From Pseudoduganella armeniaca (GTDB lineage Bacteria; Pseudomonadota; Gammaproteobacteria; Burkholderiales; Burkholderiaceae_D): DNA of 64,000 nt. The translations under genes and the position numbers were made by a program. Below are positions 56,353 to 64,000 of the stretch, one piece after another. Each line of letters opens with the position of its first letter. Position 1 is the stretch's first letter. A model generated the notes under the pieces. It saw only the letters and a program-made list of their open reading frames with translations. It was not told the DNA's origin and did no database searches. Where the stretch lies: assembly GCF_003028855.1 (NCBI RefSeq), contig NZ_CP028324.1, forward strand, positions 5,704,001 to 5,768,000. The letters are read 5' to 3'.

Positions 56353-58212
56353 ATGACCGTTTCTGACCAGCCGTCCCGCTTCCCCGTCGTTACCCTCACC
56401 CTTATCGCCATCAACGTCCTGCTGTACCTGATCCAGGTAGTGGGCGGGCTGGACTGGCTCAACCCGAAGTCCGACGACCTGGTGCGCTGGGGCGCCAACC
56501 TCGCGGTCTACTCGCTGACCGACGAGCCATGGCGCCTGCTGACCAGCATGTTCCTGCACATCGGCCTGATGCACCTGGCCGTCAATATGTACATGCTGCT
56601 CTCGTTCGGCGCCATGGCCGAGCGCCGCTTCGGGCCGGTACGCTTGCTGCTGGTGTACCTGCTGTCCGGCCTGGCCGGCAGCGTCGTCAGCGCGCTCTGG
56701 CATGCCGACCCGTTCAACCAGGTGGTCGCCGCCGGCGCATCCGGCGCGCTGATGGGCCTGACGGGGGCCTACCTGGCCGACTGGCTGGTGGCGAGCTGGC
56801 ACAACGATCCCCATGAGGACGTCAAGATCGGCGGCCCGCTGGTGCAGACCATCCTCATCAACCTCGTCATCGGCTCGGCCATTCCCGGCATCGACAACGC
56901 GTGCCACGTCGGCGGCTTGATCGGCGGCTTTGTCGTCGGCGGGGCGTTCGCGCTGGTGTCGCCGCGCGCCAGTCGGCTGCAAAGCACGCTGGCCGGCGTG
57001 CTGATCTGCGCGGGCGCACTGGCCGCCCTGGTCGCGGCATTGCGGCTCGAGCCATCCGAAGGGCTGCTGATGCTGCGCGAGGTGCACGCCGCGGAGCAAG
57101 CGGAGCGAGAGGAAAAACAGCTGGCCGAGCGCAAGAAGAAGGAGCGCCTGGCCGCCGTCGCCGAGGAGCGCAAGCGCGGTCCGCGTACCGAGACGGACGA
57201 CATCGCGGCCGGTACCTCGATCGCGCTGGAACATCCGCCACAAAGCCTGTACCTGATGCCGGACGGGAAACGCATCGCCATCACGGCCGGCTGGAACGCG
57301 GTGCAGGTGATGGACCTGGCCACGCGCACGGGCGGACCGTGGATCAAGGGACCGCGCACCGATGGCCTGATGATCGGCTGCTACGACGCGCCGTGCTTCC
57401 CGAACAATCCGAACGCGCTGGCGCTGGGACCGGACGGCCGTACCGCGTACGCTGCCTCGATGGAAACGGACGGCATCGGCATTGTCGACCTGGAGGCGGG
57501 AAAAATGACGGGCGCCGTCAAGACCGGCAAGCTGCCACGCGCACTGGCCGTGGATGCGGCCGGCAAGCGCGCCTACGTGGTCAACGACGTCGCCAACACC
57601 GTCGTGGCGGTCGACCTGGCCACCAGCAAGGTCGTCGCCAAGTCTGCAGTCTTCGGCAAGAACAAGCTGGAGTACTACCACCCGGTCGGCGTCTGGCTGG
57701 CCGCGCAGGACCGTGAAGTATGGGTGCTCGATCAGAGCCTGTCTCGTGTGGTGGTGCTGGACGCCGCCACGCTCGCCGAAATCGCCGAAGTCAGCATCAC
57801 CTCGGGCTATATGAACGGCGCCCATTTCGACGCCGCGCGCGGCAAGGCCTGGGTGGTCGGCGTGGACGCGCTCGACCAGGTCGACCTGGCTGGCAGGAAG
57901 GTCGAGAAGACGGCGCATTTCTGCCAGGGCGTGCGCGCCGCGCCGGTGGCCATCGATCGCGCCGCCAGCCGGTTGGCCATCGCCGCGGAAGGCCGCGTGT
58001 GGATCGTGAGCCTGCGCACCGGCTTTATCGTCGCTTCCTATCCGTACGATGGCAAGCCGACCGGCCTGCAGTTCGCGCCGGACGGCAAGCACCTGTACGC
58101 CATCGGCACCGATCCGCATCGCCTGACCACGCTCGACATGGCCGTCACCGCCGAACTGGGCGCGGCAGCCGGCGCGGACGAGTTGAAGTTCCTGTGCTCC
58201 AACCTGGACTGA
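56353..58212 (+). CDS. rhomboid-family intramembrane protease fused to a beta-propeller
   Basis: This 619-residue fusion has an N-terminal rhomboid domain over residues 10-230: helices carrying HLAVNMY (His74-Asn78), GASGALMG with catalytic Ser130, and ACHVGGLIGG with catalytic His185. The active site is therefore complete. A charged coiled coil (EQAEREEKQLAERKKKERL, about 248-266) follows, then a C-terminal YVTN/NHL-like beta-propeller of about 330 residues (PNALALGPDGRTAYAAS, KLPRALAVDAAGKRAYVVND and further repeats). No propeller is usual in rhomboids. The propeller may recruit or sense substrates. Confidence 0.88.
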   Translation: MTVSDQPSRFPVVTLTLIAINVLLYLIQVVGGLDWLNPKSDDLVRWGANLAVYSLTDEPWRLLTSMFLHIGLMHLAVNMYMLLSFGAMAERRFGPVRLLLVYLLSGLAGSVVSALWHADPFNQVVAAGASGALMGLTGAYLADWLVASWHNDPHEDVKIGGPLVQTILINLVIGSAIPGIDNACHVGGLIGGFVVGGAFALVSPRASRLQSTLAGVLICAGALAALVAALRLEPSEGLLMLREVHAAEQAEREEKQLAERKKKERLAAVAEERKRGPRTETDDIAAGTSIALEHPPQSLYLMPDGKRIAITAGWNAVQVMDLATRTGGPWIKGPRTDGLMIGCYDAPCFPNNPNALALGPDGRTAYAASMETDGIGIVDLEAGKMTGAVKTGKLPRALAVDAAGKRAYVVNDVANTVVAVDLATSKVVAKSAVFGKNKLEYYHPVGVWLAAQDREVWVLDQSLSRVVVLDAATLAEIAEVSITSGYMNGAHFDAARGKAWVVGVDALDQVDLAGRKVEKTAHFCQGVRAAPVAIDRAASRLAIAAEGRVWIVSLRTGFIVASYPYDGKPTGLQFAPDGKHLYAIGTDPHRLTTLDMAVTAELGAAAGADELKFLCSNLD

Positions 58213-58235
58213 ACGAAGCCAGGCACAATGGCGCG

Positions 58236-58379
58236 ATGAAGATGCGCAAGAAAGCCGACCTGCCTACCAAACTGTGCGCCCGCTGCGGCCTGCCGTTCAG
58301 CTGGCGCAAGAAATGGGCGCGGGATTGGGACAACGTCCGCTACTGCTCGGAGCGGTGCCGCCGCGGCGGCACCGGCTGA
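58236..58379 (+). CDS. DUF2256 small zinc-ribbon-like protein
   Basis: This 47-residue protein carries KLCARCGLPFSWRKKWARDW then VRYCSERCRR, two Cys pairs as in DUF2256, presumably binding zinc. ATG at 58236 lies 23 bases after the rhomboid gene. DUF2256 genes often accompany cryptochrome/photolyase-type loci, none of which is visible here. The function is unknown. Confidence 0.88.
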   Translation: MKMRKKADLPTKLCARCGLPFSWRKKWARDWDNVRYCSERCRRGGTG

Positions 58380-58388
58380 GCGAACGAT

Positions 58389-59330
58389 TCAGGCGAGCGC
58401 CTGCAGGGCCTGGCGCGCCATCGCGCGCGCGCCCTCGTACGACTTCACCGCCGCGATAAAGCGGCCATTGTGGCAAAAGATCGCATCCGGCACGCCGGTG
58501 ACGGCGGCCAGTTCCGCATCGCGCAGGCCGGCCCAGGCTTCCGGCAGGTCGGCGCGGGCGTCGAAACTGTCGGCGCTGACCGGCACCGTATGCAGCAGGT
58601 AACGCTGCTCACCCAGGCTGTGGCTGATCACGAACAGCACCTTCGGCATTTCCTTGCGCACCAGCTGGGTCCATGGCAGCGCGCTGTTTTTCAGGAACAG
58701 CACCTTGCCGTCCTCCAGCGCTTCCGACTGGCGTACCTGCTGCACCGCCAGCAGCGCGCCCACGCGGTATTTGACGGCGTTCACCAGCACGTCCGTCAGC
58801 AGCGCCATCGCGCGGCGGAACTCGGCCAGCCGGAACGCCTCCACCGGCTCGCCGTAGCCCAGCCGCTGCTCGTCGAGCCAGTTCGGGTTGAAACCCGAGA
58901 TCACGGCCGACAGGCCATAGCCGCCCGGCGCGTTCTTGGCCGCGCCCACGTCCGACAGGTCCAGGTATTGCACGATATCGCTGTCGATGGCATAGGCCAG
59001 CTCACGCGCCTTGTCTTCGGACAGCTCGTGGCCGCAGTGCGTCATGGCCAGGGCACGGACGCACTGGCCACCGAACTCGCGCCATACCAGCCCGGCGCTG
59101 GCATACGGCACGCCGCTCTGGCGCGCGCCGCTGAAGCCTTTCTGGTGATGGTCGAAGCGGCCGGTGGCGGGGTCCCAGATGCCGCCGACGTCAACCACGA
59201 AGTCGGCCGTGTCGATGATTGCCTGGTCGCGCGTCCTGACGATTTCCGCCTGCGGAAACAGGATGTGCAGCACCGCGACGGCCCAGGCGTCGTCGGCGTG
59301 AAACTTGCCGTTGTGAGTCACTATTAGCAT
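58389..59330 (-). CDS. MYG1 family protein (DHH-like hydrolase)
   Basis: This 313-residue protein of the MYG1/UPF0160 family opens THNGKFHADDAWAVAVL and has FVVDVGGIWDPATGRFDHHQKGF, the metal-binding DHH-type motif, plus AIDSDIVQYLD. Eukaryotic MYG1 is a 3'-5' RNA exonuclease; bacterial roles are unproven, although metal-dependent nuclease activity is plausible. It converges on the DUF2256 gene, 9 bases apart. Confidence 0.9.
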   Translation of the reverse strand: MLIVTHNGKFHADDAWAVAVLHILFPQAEIVRTRDQAIIDTADFVVDVGGIWDPATGRFDHHQKGFSGARQSGVPYASAGLVWREFGGQCVRALAMTHCGHELSEDKARELAYAIDSDIVQYLDLSDVGAAKNAPGGYGLSAVISGFNPNWLDEQRLGYGEPVEAFRLAEFRRAMALLTDVLVNAVKYRVGALLAVQQVRQSEALEDGKVLFLKNSALPWTQLVRKEMPKVLFVISHSLGEQRYLLHTVPVSADSFDARADLPEAWAGLRDAELAAVTGVPDAIFCHNGRFIAAVKSYEGARAMARQALQALA

Positions 59331-59525
59331 GAGAAAACTAAATCTTTATTTTTTGCAAAGATTCATCATACAGAGATCGGGCGGCAAAGGCGATCCCCGC
59401 TAATCGGGGGAACCCGACGCTGATTGACAAAAAAAACGACAAAACTTGCTGTACGCAAAGTTCGGCGGCAAGAGGCGCTACGTAATCGAGACCGTCAGCG
59501 GCAAGCAGGTCGGCATTCCGGCCAG
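59331..59525. other. short spacer between MYG1 and the sensor kinase
   Basis: No complete gene is seen. The left part is AT-rich and probably holds the MYG1 promoter. A plus-strand open stretch from about 59446 reads LYAKFGGKRRYVIETVSG before running into the antisense of the kinase; it may be a remnant and has no ribosome site. Confidence 0.4.
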
Positions 59526-60851
59526 CTATGACTTCCGATGTCCTTCCGCTGCCGCCCGGCCTGGCGCCGACGGCAGCGTCACCTGCGCGCGCAGGCCACC
59601 GCCGGCGCGGTTCGACAACACCAGCACCGCGCCGATCCCTTCGGTCAGCTCCTGCGCAATCGCCAGCCCCAGTCCACTGCCCCCCGTTGCCGCATTGCGC
59701 GACGCTTCCAGCCGGTAGAACGGCTGCAATACGGCGTCCAGCTGGTCGGCCGGGATGCCCGGGCCCCGGTCCAGCACCGCGATCGTCACCCGCCCGTCCG
59801 CCGCCTCCACCTCGATCGCGGCAGCTCCCGCGAACTTCAAGGCGTTATCGACGAGATTCGTCACGATGCGCCGCAGCGCCTGCGGGCGCGACACCAGCAT
59901 GTGCCCGATCGCCCCTTGCAGCGTAACGGCCTGGCCGGCATCGGCATAGTCGGCCACGATCGCGGCCAGCAGGGCATCCGGATCGCAGCGCACCGCCGGC
60001 TCGGCCGCCGCGTGCGCGCTGCGGGCGTAGGCGATGCCTTCCCGGATCAGCGCCTGCATCGCCGCCAGGTCGGCCTGCCATTTGTCGCGTTCGGTCTCGT
60101 CGTCCATCAGCTCGGCACGCAGGCGCATGCGCGTGACGGGCGTCTGCAGATCGTGCGCGATGGCGGCCAGCATGCGCGTGCGCTCCTGCAAGTGGCGGGC
60201 GATGCGCGCCTGCATGGCATTGAACGAACGGGCTGCTCGCGCCACTTCGGCCGGTCCTTCCTCCGGCACGGGCGTGGCCGCCTGGGTCGGGCTGAGCGCC
60301 TCGGCCGCCTGCGCCAGCCGGGCCAGCGGCCGCGTCGCGATCCGCACCGCCACCCAGCACGATAGCCCCAATACGCCCAGCTGCGCCGCCAGCAGCAGCG
60401 GCAGCCACTGCGCCAGCGGCATGCCGGCCGGCGCGAAATCGATCGCCAGCGGCGTGCCGTCGCGCAGGTCGATGACGAGCCGGCGCGGCCCATCGGGCGG
60501 CGTCGCGGCCACGTCCACGCGGTAGCGCGGTCCCAGCCACTGGGCCAGGCTGGCGGCGGCCGCGTCATCCGCTGGCGCCGGCCCGCGCTGGCCGACCGGC
60601 CCGCCGAGGCGATAGTGGTAATTGCGCCGCTCCAGCGTAGCGAGCCACGCGCCTCGTTCGCCGGCCGGCAGCCGTTCCAGCATGGCCACCGAGCTCGCCA
60701 CGTCGCGCCCCATGTAGGCATACATCATCGTGCGGGAGGCCGTCATGCGCTCGTACCACAGCAGGCCGAACGTCAATGCCTGCGCCGCCACCAGGCCGCA
60801 CAGCAGGATCGCGACCAGGCGACCGAACAGCGTGCGCGGCGCGCGCATCAT
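59526..60851 (-). CDS. two-component sensor histidine kinase
   Basis: This 441-residue inner-membrane kinase has one helix near residue 20, a periplasmic domain of about 130 residues, a second helix (LLLAAQLGVLGLSCWVAVRI), a HAMP linker, H-box AIAHDLQTPVTRMRLR with the phospho-accepting His, N-box NLVDNALKFAG, DRGPGIP and GGSGLGLAIA. It is EnvZ/RstB-like in plan. Its ATG overlaps the regulator stop as ATGA, so the pair is translationally coupled. The signal is unknown. Confidence 0.94.
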   Translation of the reverse strand: MMRAPRTLFGRLVAILLCGLVAAQALTFGLLWYERMTASRTMMYAYMGRDVASSVAMLERLPAGERGAWLATLERRNYHYRLGGPVGQRGPAPADDAAAASLAQWLGPRYRVDVAATPPDGPRRLVIDLRDGTPLAIDFAPAGMPLAQWLPLLLAAQLGVLGLSCWVAVRIATRPLARLAQAAEALSPTQAATPVPEEGPAEVARAARSFNAMQARIARHLQERTRMLAAIAHDLQTPVTRMRLRAELMDDETERDKWQADLAAMQALIREGIAYARSAHAAAEPAVRCDPDALLAAIVADYADAGQAVTLQGAIGHMLVSRPQALRRIVTNLVDNALKFAGAAAIEVEAADGRVTIAVLDRGPGIPADQLDAVLQPFYRLEASRNAATGGSGLGLAIAQELTEGIGAVLVLSNRAGGGLRAQVTLPSAPGRAAAEGHRKS

Positions 60852-61579
60852 GACGCCGGCTCGACGGTCGCACAGAACACGTAGCCTTCGTTGCGCACCG
60901 TCTTGATGTAGCGTGCCTCGCGCGCGCCGTCGCGCAGGCGCTGGCGCAGACGGCTGACCAGCAGGTCGATCGAGCGGTCGAAGATCTCCACGCCGCGGCC
61001 CTGCGTGAGGTTGAGCAGCTGGTCGCGGTTCAGCACCCGCTGCGGGTGATCCAGCAGCACGCGCAGCAGGCGGTATTCGGCGCCGCTCAACGCCACCATC
61101 GTGCCGTCCGCGTCGAGCAGGTGGCGCGCCGTCGTGTCCAGGCGCCAGTCGCCGAAGCGCAGCAGCGGCACGCTTTCCGTGACCTGCAGGTTGGGCGGCA
61201 GCATGCGCGTGCGCCGCAGCACCGCGTGGATGCGCGCCATCAGTTCGCGCGCCGCGAACGGCTTGGTCAGGTAATCGTCCGCGCCCATTTCCAGGCCGAG
61301 GATGCGGTCGGCCTCCTCGTCGCGCGCCGTCAGCATCAGGATCGGCAGCGCCTGGTGGCGGCCGGCCCGCAGGCTGCGGCACAGGCTCAGGCCATCCTCG
61401 CCCGGCAGCATCAGGTCCAGCACGATCAGGTCGACCGGCGTGTCTTCCAGCAGCGCGCGCAGCTGGCGGCCGTCGGCGGCCAGCGACACCGTGAAGCCGT
61501 TCTTGCGCAGGTAGGCCGCCAGCAGCTCGCGGATCTCGCGGTCGTCGTCGACGATCAGGATATGGTCGGAAGTGGGCAT
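60848..61579 (-). CDS. OmpR-family response regulator
   Basis: This 243-residue response regulator has a receiver domain with acidic pair DDD, phospho-acceptor Asp in DLIVLDLMLPGEDG and Lys in DDYLTKPFAARELMAR. A winged-helix DNA-binding domain follows (LSGAEYRLLRVLLDHPQRVLNRDQLL, RSIDLLVSRLRQRL). It forms a pair with the downstream histidine kinase and diverges from the DUF2147 operon, which is a candidate target by position. Confidence 0.95.
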   Translation of the reverse strand: MPTSDHILIVDDDREIRELLAAYLRKNGFTVSLAADGRQLRALLEDTPVDLIVLDLMLPGEDGLSLCRSLRAGRHQALPILMLTARDEEADRILGLEMGADDYLTKPFAARELMARIHAVLRRTRMLPPNLQVTESVPLLRFGDWRLDTTARHLLDADGTMVALSGAEYRLLRVLLDHPQRVLNRDQLLNLTQGRGVEIFDRSIDLLVSRLRQRLRDGAREARYIKTVRNEGYVFCATVEPAS

Positions 61580-61759
61580 ACCCAGCTTTATAGCGCATTC
61601 CAGCGGTGCGCCGGAACAGATTTATGTCGCAATGTATCCGGCCCGGCCCTGGACAAGTACGGATGCAAAACGGCCCGCTCATCGACACATGCCGGACACG
61701 TGGCAAGCGTCCAATGACGTCACCGGCCAACCGCGCCGGCAACCTGACAAGGAATCGCC

Positions 61760-62188
61760 ATGCCACTGTCCATCCGTTTGCTCGCCGGCGCGCTTGCGCT
61801 GGCCGCCCTGCCGCTGCACGCGGCCGCCTTGCCCGAACAAGGCCGCTGGATCACCGCCAGCGGCAACCTCGAAGTCGAACTGGCACCGTGCGGCGACGCC
61901 TGGTGCGGCACCGTCACCAAGGTGCTGGGCAACCGCTCGATGAGCCGACCCGGCCAGCCGCTGCAGGCCGCCGACAGCCGGCCTGTCCTCGGCATGCGGC
62001 TGCTGACGGACCTGCGGCCCGGCGCCGACGGCAAGTGGCAGGGCCGCCTCTACAACCGCGAGAACGGCCAGACCTACGACTGCGAGCTGCAACTCCTCGC
62101 GCCGGACCAGCTGCAGGTGCGCCCGCAAGGCGTGGCGGCCATGGCCGGCGCGCAGCTGTGGCGCCGCGCGGCGGGGGAAACGCCATGA
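61760..62188 (+). CDS. DUF2147 secreted protein
   Basis: This 142-residue protein has a Sec signal (MPLSIRLLAGALALAALPLHAAA), then GRWITASGNLEVELAPCGDAWCGTVTKVLG and GRLYNRENGQTYDCELQLL, typical of the DUF2147 lipocalin-like family. Its three Cys may engage with the redox partners encoded next. The stop overlaps the CcdA-like ATG as ATGA, so the genes are coupled. Confidence 0.87.
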   Translation: MPLSIRLLAGALALAALPLHAAALPEQGRWITASGNLEVELAPCGDAWCGTVTKVLGNRSMSRPGQPLQAADSRPVLGMRLLTDLRPGADGKWQGRLYNRENGQTYDCELQLLAPDQLQVRPQGVAAMAGAQLWRRAAGETP

Positions 62189-62874
62189 CCGTCGACCTGC
62201 CGCTGGCCTTCTCCGCCGGCCTGCTGACCGTGGCCGCGCCCTGCATCCTGCCGATGCTGCCGATCCTGCTGGGCGCCGGGTCCACCGGTGGCGGGCGCCT
62301 GCGTCCCATGTTCATCGCCACCGGCTTCGTGCTGGCGTTCGCCGGCTGCGCGCTGCTGTTCGGCGCCTTTGCCGACACCCTGGGCCTGGCCCAGGAAGCG
62401 CTGCGCAATGGCGCCATCGCGTTGCTGGCGCTGTTCGGCGTCTCGCTGCTGTGGCCCCGGCCGTTCGAACTGCTGGCGGCCCGCATCGCGCCGCTGCTGA
62501 ACGGGATCGACATCGGCCGCCACGCGGGACCCGGCAACCTGGGCGGCCTGGTGCTGGGCGCCGGCCTGGGCATCGTCTGGACGCCCTGCGCGGGGCCCGC
62601 GTTCGCCGCGATCCTGGCGCTGGTGGCGGCCGCGCACAGCCCTGGGCGCTCCGGCCTGCTGTTGCTGCTGTACGCCAGCGGCGCCGCCATCCCGATGCTG
62701 GCCATTGCCTACGGCGGCCAGCTGGCGCAGGCGCACGTGCGCCGCGTGGCGCGCCATGCCCATGCGATCCGCCGCGTGGCCGGCGTGCTCATTACCGTCA
62801 CCGCGCTGGCCATGTACTTCCAATACGACACCCTGGCAGCCGCCTGGCTGACCAACCTTGCCTCGGAGGCCTGA
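62185..62874 (+). CDS. CcdA/DsbD-type transmembrane thiol reductase
   Basis: This 229-residue membrane protein has about six helices. Paired Cys in AAPCILPMLPILLGAG and WTPCAGPAFAAIL match the two redox Cys of CcdA, which move electrons from cytoplasmic thioredoxin across the membrane. The tlpA-like gene begins 1 base after its stop, so the pair is a reductant route to the periplasm, possibly serving DsbC or cytochrome c assembly (inference). Confidence 0.9.
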   Translation: MTVDLPLAFSAGLLTVAAPCILPMLPILLGAGSTGGGRLRPMFIATGFVLAFAGCALLFGAFADTLGLAQEALRNGAIALLALFGVSLLWPRPFELLAARIAPLLNGIDIGRHAGPGNLGGLVLGAGLGIVWTPCAGPAFAAILALVAAAHSPGRSGLLLLLYASGAAIPMLAIAYGGQLAQAHVRRVARHAHAIRRVAGVLITVTALAMYFQYDTLAAAWLTNLASEA

Positions 62875-62875
62875 T

Positions 62876-63457
62876 ATGAAAACACCGCTGTTCGTCATCG
62901 CCCTGACCGCCCTGCTGCACCTGGCGCCCGCCCGCGCCGCCACGCCGCCGCTGCGCGACCGCGGCGCCGCGCCGGAACTGGCGGGCGTCAAGACCTGGCT
63001 CAACTCCCCGCCCTTGAGCTTGCGGCAGCTGCGCGGCAAGGTCGTGCTGGTCGACTTCTGGACCTACTCGTGCATCAACTGCATCCGCACCTTGCCGCAC
63101 GTGGCGCGGCTGTACGAAACGTACAAGAACCAGGGCCTGGTGGTGATCGGCGTGCACACGCCGGAGTATCCGTTCGAGCGCAGCACGAACAACGTGCGCG
63201 CGGCCACGAAGCGCTTCGGCCTGACCTACCCGGTCGTGCAGGACAACGATTACGCCACCTGGAACGCCTTCCGCAACCAGTACTGGCCGGCCGCCTACCT
63301 GATCGACCAGGACGGCCGCATCGTCCACACGCAAATTGGCGAAGGCGGTTATGCCGAGATGGACGCGGCGGTCAAGGCGCTGCTTCAGCGCCGCAGCAGC
63401 CAGAGCACGACCGAGACGACGATGGAGATGACGAGGCAGGTGACGATGGGGAAGTGA
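62876..63457 (+). CDS. TlpA-like periplasmic thioredoxin (CINC active site)
   Basis: This 193-residue exported thioredoxin-fold protein has a signal peptide (residues 1-22) and active site SCINCIRT with Cys66 and Cys69, in the AhpC-TSA/redoxin style context VVLVDFWTYSCINC. WPAAYLIDQDGRI gives the cis-Pro region. The C-terminal 20 residues (SSQSTTETTMEMTRQVTMGK) overlap the convergent DUF2905 gene and look less conserved. It is the electron acceptor candidate for the CcdA-like protein upstream. Confidence 0.9.
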   Translation: MKTPLFVIALTALLHLAPARAATPPLRDRGAAPELAGVKTWLNSPPLSLRQLRGKVVLVDFWTYSCINCIRTLPHVARLYETYKNQGLVVIGVHTPEYPFERSTNNVRAATKRFGLTYPVVQDNDYATWNAFRNQYWPAAYLIDQDGRIVHTQIGEGGYAEMDAAVKALLQRRSSQSTTETTMEMTRQVTMGK

Positions 63458-63585
63458 AAACCGCCCCCTTCGCGCACGATGTGGATATCGCCGGGCAGGC
63501 GGCCGAACGGCAGCTTGCCCAGCCATGGCCAGGCCAGGCCGATGGCGGCAATGAGCAATCCGATGACGATCAAGGTCTTCTGCAC
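63385..63585 (-). CDS. DUF2905 small membrane protein
   Basis: This 66-residue protein starts at GTG 63585 (GGGAGGA upstream). It has two hydrophobic helices, TLIVIGLLIAAIGLAWPWL and VTCLVISIVVSVVLWLL, separated by KLPFGRLPGDIHIVREGGGFHFP, the hallmark of DUF2905. Its 3' end overlaps the convergent tlpA-like gene by 73 bases, so one of the two gene ends is probably under less constraint. The function is unknown. Confidence 0.9.
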   Translation of the reverse strand: MQKTLIVIGLLIAAIGLAWPWLGKLPFGRLPGDIHIVREGGGFHFPIVTCLVISIVVSVVLWLLRR

Positions 63586-63717
63586 GCGTTCCTCCCGGGG
63601 TCATGGCGCCAGCATAACAAGAGCGGGTCAAACCTGGCGCCAGGACTCGCTTGCCTGGCGCGGCACGGCGCCGATGGCTGCTAAGATCGACATCCGACCA
63701 CCGCCACCCTGATTGCC

Positions 63718-64000
63718 ATGCCACCTCATCTCGGACTCGTCTGCGTCACGGTCTCGAACGAGATCAAGTACCGCACCATCACGCGCAAGCGTCTGCTGGA
63801 GCAGTCGCCGGACACCCAGCAGAAGCTGCTCGACGATATCTACCGCAGCAATATCCAGGCTTTCGACACGGCCATGCGCTACTGCGAGCGCGAGAACATC
63901 GGTTTGTATCGCATTCCGTCCTCGATCTTTCCGTTTGCCGACGACGACCTGGGGCGCGACCTGCTGGCCAGCTTCGCCGACACGCTGGCCCGCTCGGGGG
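63718..64000 (+). CDS. uvsE: UV damage endonuclease UvsE, 3' end outside window
   Basis: The first 94 residues of a UVDE-type endonuclease, which nicks DNA 5' to UV photoproducts and other lesions in a photolyase-independent pathway. GLVCVTVSNEIKYRTITRKRLL and NIGLYRIPSSIFPFADDD match the start of the TIM-barrel family. The rest, including most metal ligands, lies beyond the window. Confidence 0.85.
   Translation, partial: MPPHLGLVCVTVSNEIKYRTITRKRLLEQSPDTQQKLLDDIYRSNIQAFDTAMRYCERENIGLYRIPSSIFPFADDDLGRDLLASFADTLARSG

Noticed and set aside
55294..58119. Open frame of over 900 codons opposite the rhomboid and YjbR genes
   Set aside because: It has no recognisable motif and spans several real genes on the other strand.

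Overview
The window looks like a chromosomal segment of a GC-rich betaproteobacterium of the Oxalobacteraceae, probably Massilia or a close relative such as Pseudoduganella or Telluria. The reasons are the gene order rpe-gph-trpE-trpG-trpD-(lysE)-trpC, the pairing mutL-miaA, a 16S-tRNA-Ile-tRNA-Ala-23S-5S operon of betaproteobacterial type, and dispersed GGGGTCAGTCCC-type palindromes. The genus is inferred from memory of such genomes; no search was run.

Layout. 1-6.3 kb: the 3' part of mutL, miaA, two identical elongator tRNA-Met genes, a secreted protein, and an amidohydrolase operon with two XapX-like membrane proteins. 6.5-18.7 kb: a pectin locus. A TonB-dependent receptor, a rhamnogalacturonan acetylesterase (CE12), a pectin methylesterase (CE8) and a GH28 polygalacturonase form one leftward, tightly packed operon. 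Facing it are a FadR-type regulator and, divergently, galactarate dehydratase (garD) and uronate dehydrogenase (udh), which take galacturonate down the oxidative route. 19.2-24.7 kb: a complete rRNA operon on the minus strand with its promoter and terminator. 24.7-29.2 kb: enoyl-CoA hydratase, an MFS exporter, a universal stress protein, mltA, a 39-residue membrane protein and apaG. 29.3-36.0 kb: rpe, gph, a Trp-rich leader peptide, and trpE, trpG, trpD, a LysE exporter, trpC and a DUF1579-like gene. 36.1-37.4 kb: an IS3-family element that has split a perfect palindrome.

37.5-46.2 kb: a diguanylate cyclase, an M61 peptidase, a MobA-like nucleotidyltransferase, a Tat-exported isoquinoline-oxidoreductase-type molybdoenzyme, dsbC, a UbiH-type monooxygenase and tRNA-Phe. 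46.4-49.0 kb: a two-gene McrBC/LlaJI-like defence cassette beside tRNA-Phe. 49.2-53.2 kb: a multidomain GH64 beta-1,3-glucanase and a LacI regulator with palindromic operators. 53.3-55.3 kb: a SCO copper chaperone and an SBP56/methanethiol oxidase. 55.4-64 kb: small conserved genes, a rhomboid protease fused to a beta-propeller, a MYG1 homologue, a two-component system, a DUF2147/CcdA/TlpA thiol-redox operon, and the start of a UV endonuclease (uvsE).

A signal that cuts across the window: three protein genes (the secreted protein at 2.8-3.6 kb, rpe, and the molybdopterin subunit) and tRNA-Phe are each repaired by adding exactly one base to a short C or G run. Four such events in conserved genes point to homopolymer undercalls in the assembly more than to gene decay. 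The most biologically interesting items are the rhomboid-propeller fusion, the minimal McrBC-like pair, the trp leader with a hairpin at the trpE ribosome binding site, and the IS3 insertion inside a palindrome.
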